In this document: positions 14,873 to 21,460 of the stretch, piece by piece | How the letters are laid out: every line of letters starts with the position of its first letter | Numbering within the stretch: the stretch's first letter is position 1 | Virus record (IMG/VR): IMGVR_UViG_3300046167_000209 | Span: 1 to 34,892 of that record | DNA length: 34,892 bases | Source: a virus | Direction: 5' to 3' (one strand) | The notes under the pieces: model-generated | Told to the model about the DNA's origin: nothing | Databases searched by the model: none | Seen by the model: only the letters and a program-made list of their open reading frames with translations | Made by a program: the position numbers and the translations under genes

Positions 14873-16793
14873 TTGTTTTACCTTCTATTTGTTTCTCTTT
14901 GAGGAGAGTATCAGCCACTTTCATGCGGCGTTCAAACTCTTTATCTTCAGCGTCCCCTTCACGAAGGTTACGAGTAACAGCATTAATTCTATCAATCTCA
15001 AGTTCCTGAGGCACTGCTTGAGCTTCTGCAGCCAGCTTAGTAGCTCGTGCTTGTGATTCTTGAGCTTGAGCAGATAGTGCTGCTGTTTGTGATTGCTGGA
15101 ACTGCATTTGTAACTGTTGTGCTTGTTGCTGCATTTGTTGTGCTTGCGGATTAGGTTGCATTGCTTGTTGCATAGCCGCAAGAAGTTCTTCACGGTTAGA
15201 CAAGTTCATGTTGTCAATAATACTTTGGATCAACGTGTTGTACAACGGAGAGTCTTTTTGCATAGTCTGTAGTAGTTGTACAAGCTGAGTAACTTCATAC
15301 TCACGAGCAATAATGCCTAGAGTAGAACTAGCGTTGAACTTATAGTCAGCAACAGGGTAGTTTTCAGGGTCAAACTGCATGTACCTATAGGCTGCTTTCT
15401 TGACAAACGGAATTAAGAAAGACTGCTGGAAGTTAATTAGTGTACGCTTATGACGTTTAATAATAGCGCCAAGAGACATACTAATGCCAGCGGCAGTACT
15501 CTCGCCATTAACTTGACCTGCAATTCCTGCTGAGTCCACTGCTCCTGTTGCTTGCTGTACCATCTGCTGCAGTGCTCCGGCTTGAGCAAAAGTAATTTGA
15601 TTAACTTGACCAAAGTTGAACGGCTGAAGGACTTCACGAGGATCTCCACTGGTTAGAATCATCTTACCGGGACGTATTTCTGGTTTAGCGCCACGAGGTA
15701 ACCTAGTTGCGTCAACAGCCATCATTGGATGGATAGTAAGACTTAAGGCGTCAATTCTGGCTCTTAATTCAGTATCCAAAGCTTTCTGAGAGTTATAGCC
15801 CTTTTCACATACGCCACGGCCCCAGAAGCGTCCGGGCACTACGTCCCAAGGGAAAGCAACGACAGGGCGATCAGTCATCATATAAGGATTAGCTTCGGCC
15901 TTAAGAAGAATACCCCCGTTAGCGACCACTACAACGGCTTCTACGTACTTTGACTCAGACCTTTCCTCTGGTATTGCTTCTTCGTCTTCTTCGCTTGTAG
16001 CGGCATTCAGAAGCTCTCGTGGGACAAGACCATAGTACTTAGTCAAACGTACCTTGTCGTCATTGTAAATTGTTATGTCTTGGTCAGGTTCAAGATCCGT
16101 GTCAGGAGCAGCAGGACCAACATAAACGTCACGGTAGACGCCTTGTTCCTGCAAAAGCTCTACTTGATGCAAACTTACGAACTCGTCTATTGCTACGCCT
16201 AAAGCATCATCAACAGAAGTTGCTACGGGGTCAATTAGAAAGTTCTGAGGCAGTACAGGCTTAAGTTTAACCTTAACACGTTCAGTAATGTTTACTCCTA
16301 CTGCTTGCAAATCTCCACCCATAATAGGTTGAGTAGCAGGAGCCATCTCCTTCATTTCTTCAATAACTACTTCACCGACGCCTGTGCCAAAGACTGCTGC
16401 GTTAATCAAACACTCTGCTACGGCTTTACGTACCATACACTCTTCAAAGTCTTCCGTAAGCTTGTTACGTAGAAACTGTACGTCTTGGGGTTGTGTGTCA
16501 CCCATGTTGTCACTAACGTCAAACCACTTACCACGACCAAACGTAGCTTCTTCTAGTTCCGCTACATTAGACTCAACTGCTTGCTGAAGTGCAGGAGAAA
16601 TAATACGGGAACGCTCAGACCGACGCTCACTGTCAGCAGGGTCCCACTGACCACGCCAAAGTCGATAATATTCTTCAAATTTACTTTCATAGTTGCTTTC
16701 GTAGTAATCCCTCCAGTCTTCACATTTAGTTATAACCCAGTCTTCTAGGGCTTCTTGGATCATCAGAGGGTCTTGTTCGTATAAATCACTCAT
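14739..16793 (-). CDS. Portal (head-tail connector) protein
   Basis: 684 residues, close to P22-type portals (about 725). N-terminal helices contain RDYYESNYESKFEEYYRLWR (about 28-47) and SRIISPALQQAVESNVAELE. A central region has PVVAFPWDVVPGRFWGRGVC and LDTELRARIDAL, typical of this portal family. The C-terminal third is Gln-rich coiled helix (about 545-600, QQMQQQAQQLQMQFQQ), then charged helix, then a Pro/Gly-rich tail. It forms the dodecameric ring through which TerL pumps DNA. It follows TerL by one base. Confidence 0.9.
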   Translation of the reverse strand: MSDLYEQDPLMIQEALEDWVITKCEDWRDYYESNYESKFEEYYRLWRGQWDPADSERRSERSRIISPALQQAVESNVAELEEATFGRGKWFDVSDNMGDTQPQDVQFLRNKLTEDFEECMVRKAVAECLINAAVFGTGVGEVVIEEMKEMAPATQPIMGGDLQAVGVNITERVKVKLKPVLPQNFLIDPVATSVDDALGVAIDEFVSLHQVELLQEQGVYRDVYVGPAAPDTDLEPDQDITIYNDDKVRLTKYYGLVPRELLNAATSEEDEEAIPEERSESKYVEAVVVVANGGILLKAEANPYMMTDRPVVAFPWDVVPGRFWGRGVCEKGYNSQKALDTELRARIDALSLTIHPMMAVDATRLPRGAKPEIRPGKMILTSGDPREVLQPFNFGQVNQITFAQAGALQQMVQQATGAVDSAGIAGQVNGESTAAGISMSLGAIIKRHKRTLINFQQSFLIPFVKKAAYRYMQFDPENYPVADYKFNASSTLGIIAREYEVTQLVQLLQTMQKDSPLYNTLIQSIIDNMNLSNREELLAAMQQAMQPNPQAQQMQQQAQQLQMQFQQSQTAALSAQAQESQARATKLAAEAQAVPQELEIDRINAVTRNLREGDAEDKEFERRMKVADTLLKEKQIEGKTNVNNAKGNAVPAGPSQQPLPRNIPTPAGPRGPSEPTGNQGGGII

Positions 16794-16794
16794 A

Positions 16795-18048
16795 TTAGTA
16801 TCCTGCTACTACGTCTAAGATTTCGTGGTCTTCGATTTCGTATTCGTAGTCGTAAGCCACATTTGCTAACTGGTCAATGTACGCCAAAGCGTCAACCAAG
16901 TCATCGTGGGTTAATGGGTCAGGAAACTGAAACAGTTGGTCAAGAAACCTTGAGTTCCACTCTCCTTTGTTTAGCGTTATGTATCCGTTTTCAAATCGTC
17001 CTTGTAACGCCCACATTACACGATCTGTTTTCTTTTTGTTACCGTGGGTTAACTCTTCTACTCTAAAGAACATACCGTATCGCTTTTGCATGTCCATTAA
17101 AGGAGACATCACGGCTTGTTTAGCAATACCTCTTTCGATACCAACCGACAAGGGACGGTAATCTCTAACGGCCTGAAATATCTTAGCTGCTGTTTCGTCA
17201 AGTGACCATCTACCGTATATGATATTGTCAACAAACCAACCATGCTCATTGACCTTAACCACGGCAATCGCTGTGTCGTCAAGCTTGGAATTCTTTGTCT
17301 TTTTCTTGTTGACTTCTTCAAAGCCTGCCAAGTCAACAGCAATGTAGTAATCTCCTACTTCCGGCTCATCTTCACTAAACTTAACCCAGTCTTCCTTAAA
17401 CATCTCTGACCCACGGGCTTCAAACGACGCCATAAACTCCTGACGAAACGCATAAGAAGACATAGACTTTTTAGCAATGTCGATTTCACTGGGGTCCAAC
17501 AACGGGTTATCATAGCTCGTAAAGTGCCAAGCTTTGTACGTAGGGTCATCGTCTAGTTCCGCATATTTGTAAAGTTCGTAAAAGTGGTTCCTTCCCATTG
17601 GTGTGCCTATGAACATCGCACACCCCTTTTGATCCGCCAAGGCAGGCCTCAAGATCTGCTCAAACACCTCTGGTTTCATGTCAGCGTACTCGTCCATGAC
17701 TAGAAACTTAAGGCTGACACCTCGCATGGTCTCTGGTCTATCCGCACCTTTGAGACTGATTGTGGCTCCGTTGACCAGCTTAATTTGCAAATTATTAATG
17801 TGGCTACCACTAATAACAGGATGTCCCAGTTCCAAAAGGGTTTGCCACATGATGTCTCTGGCTTGTCCTTGAGTAGGTGCGACGTAAAATACATGGCCTC
17901 TGTCCGCCTGAAGTGCGTTAACTATTAACATCCACGCTGCTAACCTAGACTTACCCGTGCGTCGCCCAGCAGCTACTATTTTAAATCTTGTGTCGTCTGC
18001 CCAAACGTCTTGTTGCCAAGGCAGTAACTCTATATTAAGGTCCATCAA
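16795..18048 (-). CDS. terL: Terminase large subunit (ATPase-nuclease)
   Basis: 417 residues. Walker A is GRRTGKS at 28-34. Walker B is FLVMDEY with acidic pair D119-E120. The C-terminal nuclease domain opens with YYIAVDLAG (about 232-241), whose Asp is the first metal ligand of the RNase H-like fold, and later has SVGIERG and a terminal DDLVDALAY motif with catalytic Asp residues. It powers DNA translocation and cuts packaged DNA. Its start overlaps the endolysin stop as ATGA, and it is the third gene behind the late promoter. Confidence 0.95.
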   Translation of the reverse strand: MMDLNIELLPWQQDVWADDTRFKIVAAGRRTGKSRLAAWMLIVNALQADRGHVFYVAPTQGQARDIMWQTLLELGHPVISGSHINNLQIKLVNGATISLKGADRPETMRGVSLKFLVMDEYADMKPEVFEQILRPALADQKGCAMFIGTPMGRNHFYELYKYAELDDDPTYKAWHFTSYDNPLLDPSEIDIAKKSMSSYAFRQEFMASFEARGSEMFKEDWVKFSEDEPEVGDYYIAVDLAGFEEVNKKKTKNSKLDDTAIAVVKVNEHGWFVDNIIYGRWSLDETAAKIFQAVRDYRPLSVGIERGIAKQAVMSPLMDMQKRYGMFFRVEELTHGNKKKTDRVMWALQGRFENGYITLNKGEWNSRFLDQLFQFPDPLTHDDLVDALAYIDQLANVAYDYEYEIEDHEILDVVAGY

Positions 18049-18395
18049 TACAACCAGATAACCGGAGTAGTTCCACGGGTATCTACGTGAACAAATGTAT
18101 CAGCAATGCCTATACCAGTAAAACCAAGGTTTAACGCATTAGCTGCAATAGTGTAGCGGTGGGCGGCATTTGTTATTTTTATGTCAGCCGCAATCCCCTG
18201 TGCATGTGTTCCCGGCACTTCCTTTTTTCTTTCAATAGGGTGCTGAGTTGGATGACGGTAACCACTCGTCACCTCAAAGGGGAAGCCACACGCACCCCGC
18301 AATTGGTCTAACTTCTCTAGGAACTCTTGTTCCATATTGTTAGTACCAGTGACCTGACAGTCGAACTCTTCTCTAGTAAAGTGCTTAAGAGTCAT
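18045..18395 (-). CDS. Peptidoglycan peptidase of the M15 type (endolysin)
   Basis: 116 residues, the usual size of the short M15_3 family. SGYRHP (44-49), the GTHAQGIAADI zinc motif and FVHVD give predicted zinc ligands His64, Asp71 and His103. It would cut peptide cross-links in peptidoglycan after the holin opens the membrane, or act as a virion lysin. There is no signal peptide, so release depends on the holin at 6393-6791. It overlaps both neighbours (11 and 4 bases), placing a lysis enzyme between the two terminase-type genes. Confidence 0.88.
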   Translation of the reverse strand: MTLKHFTREEFDCQVTGTNNMEQEFLEKLDQLRGACGFPFEVTSGYRHPTQHPIERKKEVPGTHAQGIAADIKITNAAHRYTIAANALNLGFTGIGIADTFVHVDTRGTTPVIWLY

Positions 18396-18771
18396 CTTCT
18401 ACTACTTCTCCTTCGATGATTTCAGGAGTGCCCACGTCAACAGCACCAACACCAGAAATATTAATTTGTATAGCGTTTCGACCAGCATCTTTTACTACGT
18501 CCTTCTCAAAGGCACCCACTGGTAGTATACGGTCCATCACAAGTTTCCAAGCAGCAGCCTGATTCTTATGGTCATGGTCCAAAGCAGCGTCAAATATTGT
18601 CTCTAGGACCTTACGTGACTTAGGACTAGCCAACATCCTAGCCTTGTACTCATTGATTATCGCTGCGTCACCCTTTGGTCGGCCTACTACACCCTTGTTA
18701 CCGGGCTTTACAGCGGCTACTTCTGACTTCCGGGGTCTGCCACGACCTCTTTTTTTAACAACGTCGGTCAT
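18385..18771 (-). CDS. Probable terminase small subunit with AT-hook-like N-terminus
   Basis: 128 residues. KKRGRGRPRK (about 6-15) is a textbook AT-hook (GRP core flanked by basic residues), and a second weaker one is VVGRPKG. A helical middle (AAIINEYKARMLASPKSRKV, then LETIFDAALDHDHKNQAAAW) and an acidic C-terminus follow (GEVVEDD). First gene of the late block, near TerL, small, and with a DNA-binding N-terminus: all fit a small terminase that recognises packaging DNA. No family signature is certain, so this rests on position and composition. Confidence 0.65.
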   Translation of the reverse strand: MTDVVKKRGRGRPRKSEVAAVKPGNKGVVGRPKGDAAIINEYKARMLASPKSRKVLETIFDAALDHDHKNQAAAWKLVMDRILPVGAFEKDVVKDAGRNAIQINISGVGAVDVGTPEIIEGEVVEDDS

Positions 18772-18799
18772 AACATAAATTATCCCTGATTACAACAAT

Positions 18800-18828
18800 A
18801 GTATACCATAAGTTTACACAAAAGTCAA
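18800..18828 (-). promoter_or_regulatory. Strong sigma70 promoter of the late block
   Basis: Minus-strand TTGACT (18823-18828), 17-bp spacer, TATACT (18800-18805), with an extended TGG before the -10. Each hexamer is 5/6. Predicted transcription start is about 18793, roughly 20 bases before the first late gene. The TATGGTATA core is shared with the capsid promoter. Confidence 0.85.
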
Positions 18829-18900
18829 GCTATTTTAGAGGTAAAAGCAGTAGAAGTACAAACATGAGTATAATCAACGGCTTACACATGTTTAATTTAG

Positions 18901-18923
18901 GGGTAATTTTCCTAATTTTACCC
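18901..18923. repeat. A+T-rich inverted repeat in the divergent control region
   Basis: GGGTAA and TTACCC arms (6 bp each) separated by 11 bases that also contain the second half of a TAATTTT direct repeat. It has no U-tract. It could be an operator or part of a replication origin; nothing in the sequence decides. It is the most A+T-rich stretch of the control region. Confidence 0.45.
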
Positions 18924-19045
18924 TATTTTGTGCCTAGGTGGCTACTACAAAAATCTAACACATGTCAACCCCTCCCCCGCCCCTAGTTTCTACGCGGGTT
19001 TCAACAAAAGTTGACACAGGACGCGGCCTATGGTAGCGACCAGAG

Positions 19046-19062
19046 TTGGCACGGGTCTTGCA
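19046..19062 (+). promoter_or_regulatory. Sigma54-type -24/-12 element, copy 1
   Basis: TTGGCACGGGTCTTGCA. GG at 19048-19049 and GC at 19060-19061 are separated by exactly 10 bases, matching the RpoN consensus TGGCACG-N4-TTGCW at every defined position. It faces the early genes. A start near 19073 is predicted if it is active. Confidence 0.7.
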
Positions 19063-19071
19063 TGGGGTAAC

Positions 19072-19088
19072 TTGGCACAGGATTTGCA
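19072..19088 (+). promoter_or_regulatory. Sigma54-type -24/-12 element, copy 2
   Basis: TTGGCACAGGATTTGCA. GG at 19074-19075 and GC at 19086-19087 with exact N10 spacing; one difference from consensus (A instead of G after TGGCAC). It lies 26 bp downstream of copy 1 in the same orientation. Confidence 0.7.
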
Positions 19089-19148
19089 TGAGTTGACAAG
19101 TGTGTGGGCTTATGTTGGTCCCTCTGGCTACATCACGAGCTGATAAGG

Positions 19149-19165
19149 TTGGCACGGTTATTGCT
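19149..19165 (+). promoter_or_regulatory. Sigma54-type -24/-12 element, copy 3
   Basis: TTGGCACGGTTATTGCT. GG at 19151-19152 and GC at 19163-19164, N10 spacing, full consensus match. It is the copy nearest the early genes, with a predicted start at about 19175. An ACACGCG direct repeat follows at 19182-19196. Confidence 0.7.
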
Positions 19166-19312
19166 ACGCGAGCTATTTATTACACGCGCACACGCGATTA
19201 GCATGGAACAACACTGGCAGTCAATAGTCTATTTATGTGAAATATTTACCCTTGTTTCTCAACTGGGTTTCTGGCTTACTACACACATGGCGAGACGGGG
19301 ACCCAAGCCACC

Positions 19313-19331
19313 CCAAATGAGAATCATTATC
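19313..19331. promoter_or_regulatory. Fur-box-like palindrome over the first early start codon
   Basis: CCAAATGAGAATCATTATC matches the 19-bp Fur consensus GATAATGATAATCATTATC at 15 positions and ends immediately before ATG 19332. One such match in a genome this size is only mildly unlikely by chance. Confidence 0.35.
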
Positions 19332-19655
19332 ATGACTAAGCAAGTTAACTACGGTCTCCACGAGACACTTGAGAACAGCCACCGCACACTGTCTACCGCT
19401 GTTGAGATGTACGCCATTTACTATAGCGACTGGTCAGAGATTCTAGAGGAGCTGTCACAGTACTACGCCAGCGACGAATGGATCAACGGTGACTCGTTCA
19501 GCGACAAGCACAGGGAGTTGATCGAGCGACGCAACATGATTATCGGTCAGGTTCAAGAGATCGGCGCGGAGTTGCGATCAGTAGGTCTAGACGTTGACCT
19601 GTGCGAATGGGCAACACGGGACGATATGTTCGACGACGTAGAAACAGCGGCATAA
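19332..19655 (+). CDS. First early gene, unrecognised acidic helical protein
   Basis: 107 residues from ATG 19332: acidic, mostly helical (VNYGLHETLENSHRTLSTAV, ELIERRNMIIGQVQEIGAEL), C-terminus DDMFDDVETAA. The frame is open farther upstream with ATGs at 19317, 19287 and 19203. None has a good ribosome site, and the 19203 start would add a hydrophobic segment followed by MARRGPKP. I prefer 19332 because the protein-like helical region begins there, but the start is uncertain. As the first gene after the sigma54-type elements it could be a host-takeover protein. No family is recognised. Confidence 0.6.
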   Translation: MTKQVNYGLHETLENSHRTLSTAVEMYAIYYSDWSEILEELSQYYASDEWINGDSFSDKHRELIERRNMIIGQVQEIGAELRSVGLDVDLCEWATRDDMFDDVETAA

Positions 19656-19659
19656 GGAG

Positions 19660-19707
19660 GTTGACTAATCGTTGGGCATTCACTAGAGTGTCCAACTGTG
19701 AGTCAAC
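19660..19707 (+). other. Elongated interrupted stem-loop between the first two early genes
   Basis: GTTGACT (19660-19666) pairs with AGTCAAC (19701-19707), and inside it GTTGG (19671-19675) pairs with CCAAC (19692-19696), both symmetric about 19683.5, with 4-base internal loops. There is no U-tract. The shape resembles RNase III processing hairpins of T7-type early messages. Confidence 0.5.
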
Positions 19708-19731
19708 ACACGAGCCACTGGAGGCATTGAC

Positions 19732-20013
19732 ATGAGACAGATAGAAAAGCAGATGATAGCGGCCATCAACCGCAACGAGAACTGGTCACTAGCAAACACT
19801 ATGGTGACGTACCTGCGTGAGGACGACACTTCACGGGTGTACCTACACGGGCACCTAATCGCCACAGTGGACGATTTTGGTATAGCTAGGCCTGTCCTAT
19901 CAACCTTGATCGCATGGCCCACACGTACCACTATGAGCCGCCTGAGAGCTTTGGGTGTGGACGTGTGTACACGCAAGGGTGACGTATATCTTGACGGGGA
20001 GAAACTAGCATGA
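19732..20013 (+). CDS. Early small protein with YLHGHLIATVDD-type fold
   Basis: 93 residues with a GGAGGCATTGAC ribosome region before the ATG. The second half has a repeated beta pattern: SRVYLHGHLIATVDDF (about 34-49), WPTRTTMSRLRALGVDVCTR (about 62-81), then KGDVYLDGEKLA. The pairing of two VYL-hG motifs around WPTRTT-SRLRALG recurs in small phage proteins, function unknown to me. Its stop overlaps the next start (ATGA), beginning a chain of coupled genes. Confidence 0.7.
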   Translation: MRQIEKQMIAAINRNENWSLANTMVTYLREDDTSRVYLHGHLIATVDDFGIARPVLSTLIAWPTRTTMSRLRALGVDVCTRKGDVYLDGEKLA

Positions 20014-20219
20014 GAGACATGCGAGCAGAAGCAGTAGCGCACCTGCAGGAAAAGTACAACGCAGGGGAGTACGCTGAACAGGTTTTGGACTGGTTTATTG
20101 ACATGGCTATATTCAAGCCCATGAGTACAGGGTACTACTACAACACCGAACATTTTGACATTGACCAAGACGTGATAGACAATATCATCAACATAGTCAA
20201 ACAGGAGGCCACAGCATGA
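20010..20219 (+). CDS. Early small hypothetical protein
   Basis: 69 residues, helical, moderately acidic: MRAEAVAHLQEKYNAG, YAEQVLDWFIDMAIF, then DIDQDVIDNIINIVKQ. It overlaps both neighbours by ATGA. No family is recognised. It is supported by coupling and by absence of stops in a compact operon. Confidence 0.65.
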   Translation: MRDMRAEAVAHLQEKYNAGEYAEQVLDWFIDMAIFKPMSTGYYYNTEHFDIDQDVIDNIINIVKQEATA

Positions 20220-20440
20220 ACTTTGGACACTGGACAATCTGGTACAACCACGAGGACCACGTCTGGGACATCTACGACGGACGAAAGGGCTTCATGTACC
20301 CAGAGTACACCATCAACAACTACTCACGGCTCCTATGCGGTCTACGGGACCGCTTGGGATTCCTAGACACTGATAAGAATCACCGGAGATTCTGGAGAGT
20401 CCTCCGATGGTGGGACCGACTACGACACGGGAGGCGCTAG
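20216..20440 (+). CDS. Early small Trp/Tyr-rich basic protein
   Basis: 74 residues, unusually aromatic (about 6 Trp and 5 Tyr): WTIWYNHEDHVWDIYDGRKG at 6-25, and a basic C-terminus (RRFWRVLRWWDRLRHGRR). The first half looks like a beta hairpin that could bind a partner; the second is an amphipathic basic helix. ATGA overlap with the preceding gene. Function unknown. Confidence 0.65.
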   Translation: MNFGHWTIWYNHEDHVWDIYDGRKGFMYPEYTINNYSRLLCGLRDRLGFLDTDKNHRRFWRVLRWWDRLRHGRR

Positions 20441-20442
20441 AG

Positions 20443-20619
20443 ATGAAACGCACGTATCAAGTGATTATGACCAAGGTATACGAGGTCAAAGTAGAAGCAG
20501 AGTCCAGAGAACAGGCGGAGGAGATCTTCGACAACTTCGGAGACTGGGAAGAACTCTTGCGGGTTCATGCGTTGGGCATAGAACCAGCGGACTACCTTAC
20601 ACTTCGAGAGGAGGACTAG
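20443..20619 (+). CDS. Early small beta-alpha protein (paralogue of 21730-21897)
   Basis: 58 residues from ATG 20443, with GGGAGG upstream as ribosome site. KRTYQVIMTKVYEVKVEAES forms two beta strands, REQAEEIFDNF a helix, and the acidic C-terminus ends REED. The YEVKVEAES-xxQAEEIF pattern is a common phage micro-fold of unknown function. The 55-residue protein at 21730 has the same layout. Confidence 0.7.
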   Translation: MKRTYQVIMTKVYEVKVEAESREQAEEIFDNFGDWEELLRVHALGIEPADYLTLREED

Positions 20620-20621
20620 AG

Positions 20622-20723
20622 ATGTTTGAGAGCTGGCAACCATTTTGGGACGTGTTGTTATTACTAGCGGCATCCGGTATAATCACCCTCTGGTTATACA
20701 TAAAAGGAGACATAGACGAATGA
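20622..20723 (+). CDS. 33-residue single-TM micro-protein
   Basis: ATG 20622 is preceded by GAGGAGGACTAGAG, a strong ribosome site. The protein is MFESWQPFWDVLLLLAASGI then ITLWLYIKGDIDE: one membrane helix (about 10-28) with an acidic tail, likely Nin/Cout by charge. It overlaps the next membrane micro-protein by ATGA. Possible roles are host-membrane interference or superinfection exclusion; nothing proves this. Confidence 0.6.
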   Translation: MFESWQPFWDVLLLLAASGIITLWLYIKGDIDE

Positions 20724-20839
20724 TAAACGATGTTTTATTCTGGGGCTTCTATGCTCTAGTGTTTGGGTGGGTATTGGGTATCCCCCTGCTCTCCCTCTGG
20801 ATAGCTGTTCACGTACTAGGAGAAACAAAAGATGCCTAG
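20720..20839 (+). CDS. 39-residue membrane micro-protein
   Basis: MINDVLFWGFYALVFGWVLG then IPLLSLWIAVHVLGETKDA. Two short hydrophobic stretches are separated by Gly-Ile-Pro, so one long or two short membrane spans. The start overlaps the stop of the preceding TM micro-protein, with AAAGGAG 13 bases upstream, so the two are probably made together. No family recognised. Confidence 0.6.
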   Translation: MINDVLFWGFYALVFGWVLGIPLLSLWIAVHVLGETKDA

Positions 20840-20993
20840 AGAATCATGGGAAGAAGCGCATGACTACTACTACGACACCCTAGAGGCTGAGGACTACGAA
20901 GGCCTAGACGATATTGAGGAGTGGAAGGAGGAGGAGCAGAAGATCATCGACGAGCTTATACAACGGATGCAAGGGGCCTATAATGACGTTTGA
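20832..20993 (+). CDS. 53-residue very acidic protein
   Basis: Starts at ATG 20832 inside the end of the previous gene and overlaps the next by 11 bases. Nearly half the residues are Asp, Glu or Tyr (AHDYYYDTLEAEDYEGLDDI, EEWKEEEQKIIDELIQRM). Such acidic phage proteins often mimic DNA or occupy host enzymes; that is inference only. No ribosome site stronger than AGGAG at the -14 region is seen. Confidence 0.6.
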   Translation: MPRESWEEAHDYYYDTLEAEDYEGLDDIEEWKEEEQKIIDELIQRMQGAYNDV

Positions 20994-21207
20994 GGAATAC
21001 GAAAGGGGTTACTATGGGGAGGACTCTGGGGACATCCCAGAGCCTTCCAGAGACCCAGAGGAACAAGCCATGGTGGACCACATAGTCGAGTTTGAAACTG
21101 AGATGTTTCGCTTGGACTGTCTACGGAAATACTCTAGGCTCAACACTAGACACCTAGAGCGTATGATGATTGAAATACATGGGGAGGACTGGAGAGATGC
21201 GTTGTAA
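20983..21207 (+). CDS. Early small hypothetical protein
   Basis: 74 residues from ATG 20983 (AAGGGG upstream): TFEEYERGYYGEDSGDIPEP, then PEEQAMVDHIVEFETEMFRL and a basic helix (RKYSRLNTRHLERMM). Acidic first half, helical second half. It overlaps both neighbours by about 11 bases. A start further upstream in this frame is possible but would overlap the previous gene more. Function unknown. Confidence 0.65.
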   Translation: MTFEEYERGYYGEDSGDIPEPSRDPEEQAMVDHIVEFETEMFRLDCLRKYSRLNTRHLERMMIEIHGEDWRDAL

Positions 21208-21388
21208 GGCCTGTAATCGAATACTAGAGGAATCAGAATTAACTAAAAAGGACGCACATGGTAACTTTATTGATATTTGCGGTATTTGCCTTTCTGCTAG
21301 TGCTAGCGCGGGAGTAGACTCAGAAACTATGGAATATTACCAATATGAGATATTTACAGAAGACGAAAACTATGATACCCTCTACTAA
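21197..21388 (+). CDS. Small zinc-ribbon protein
   Basis: 63 residues from ATG 21197 with GGAG upstream. MRCKACNRILEESELTKKD gives Cys3 and Cys6, and IDICGICL gives Cys28 and Cys31: a four-Cys zinc ribbon. The remainder is acidic (EIFTEDENYDTLY). Proteins opening MRCK-CN--LE--EL are found in many marine podo- and myoviruses; their role is not known. The acidic tail plus zinc ribbon could bind RNA polymerase, which is speculation. Confidence 0.75.
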   Translation: MRCKACNRILEESELTKKDAHGNFIDICGICLSASASAGVDSETMEYYQYEIFTEDENYDTLY

Positions 21389-21389
21389 G

Positions 21390-21448
21390 GTATACTTAGG
21401 TATATATACTAAAGTAGAAGCAGTAGTAGTTAACTACAGTAGTACTAC
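21390..21448. repeat. Row of four palindromes upstream of 21461
   Basis: GTATAC (21390-21395), GTATATATAC (21400-21409), GTAGTTAACTAC (21426-21437) and GTAGTACTAC (21439-21448), all perfect. They fill most of the 72-base gap between two early genes. Could be operator sites or a small origin. No good -35 pairs with the TATACT-like boxes. Confidence 0.55.
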
Positions 21449-21460
21449 AGGAGTAAACTT

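Noticed and set aside
14679-15056. 125-codon plus-strand frame opposite the portal C-terminus
   Set aside because: Antisense to Gln-rich codons, giving Cys/Leu/Ser-rich noise; no ribosome site.
19092-19120. TTGACA at 19093 as an early sigma70 -35
   Set aside because: No -10 like sequence at 15-19 bp downstream (TTGGTC region).
19683-20237. 184-codon minus-strand open frame opposite the early genes
   Set aside because: It overlaps three coupled plus-strand genes with ribosome sites; its protein has no domain-like pattern and no ribosome site. It is an antisense shadow.
21391-21410. TATACT-like boxes as sigma70 -10 elements
   Set aside because: No -35-like hexamer at 16-18 bp; palindromic content explains them better.
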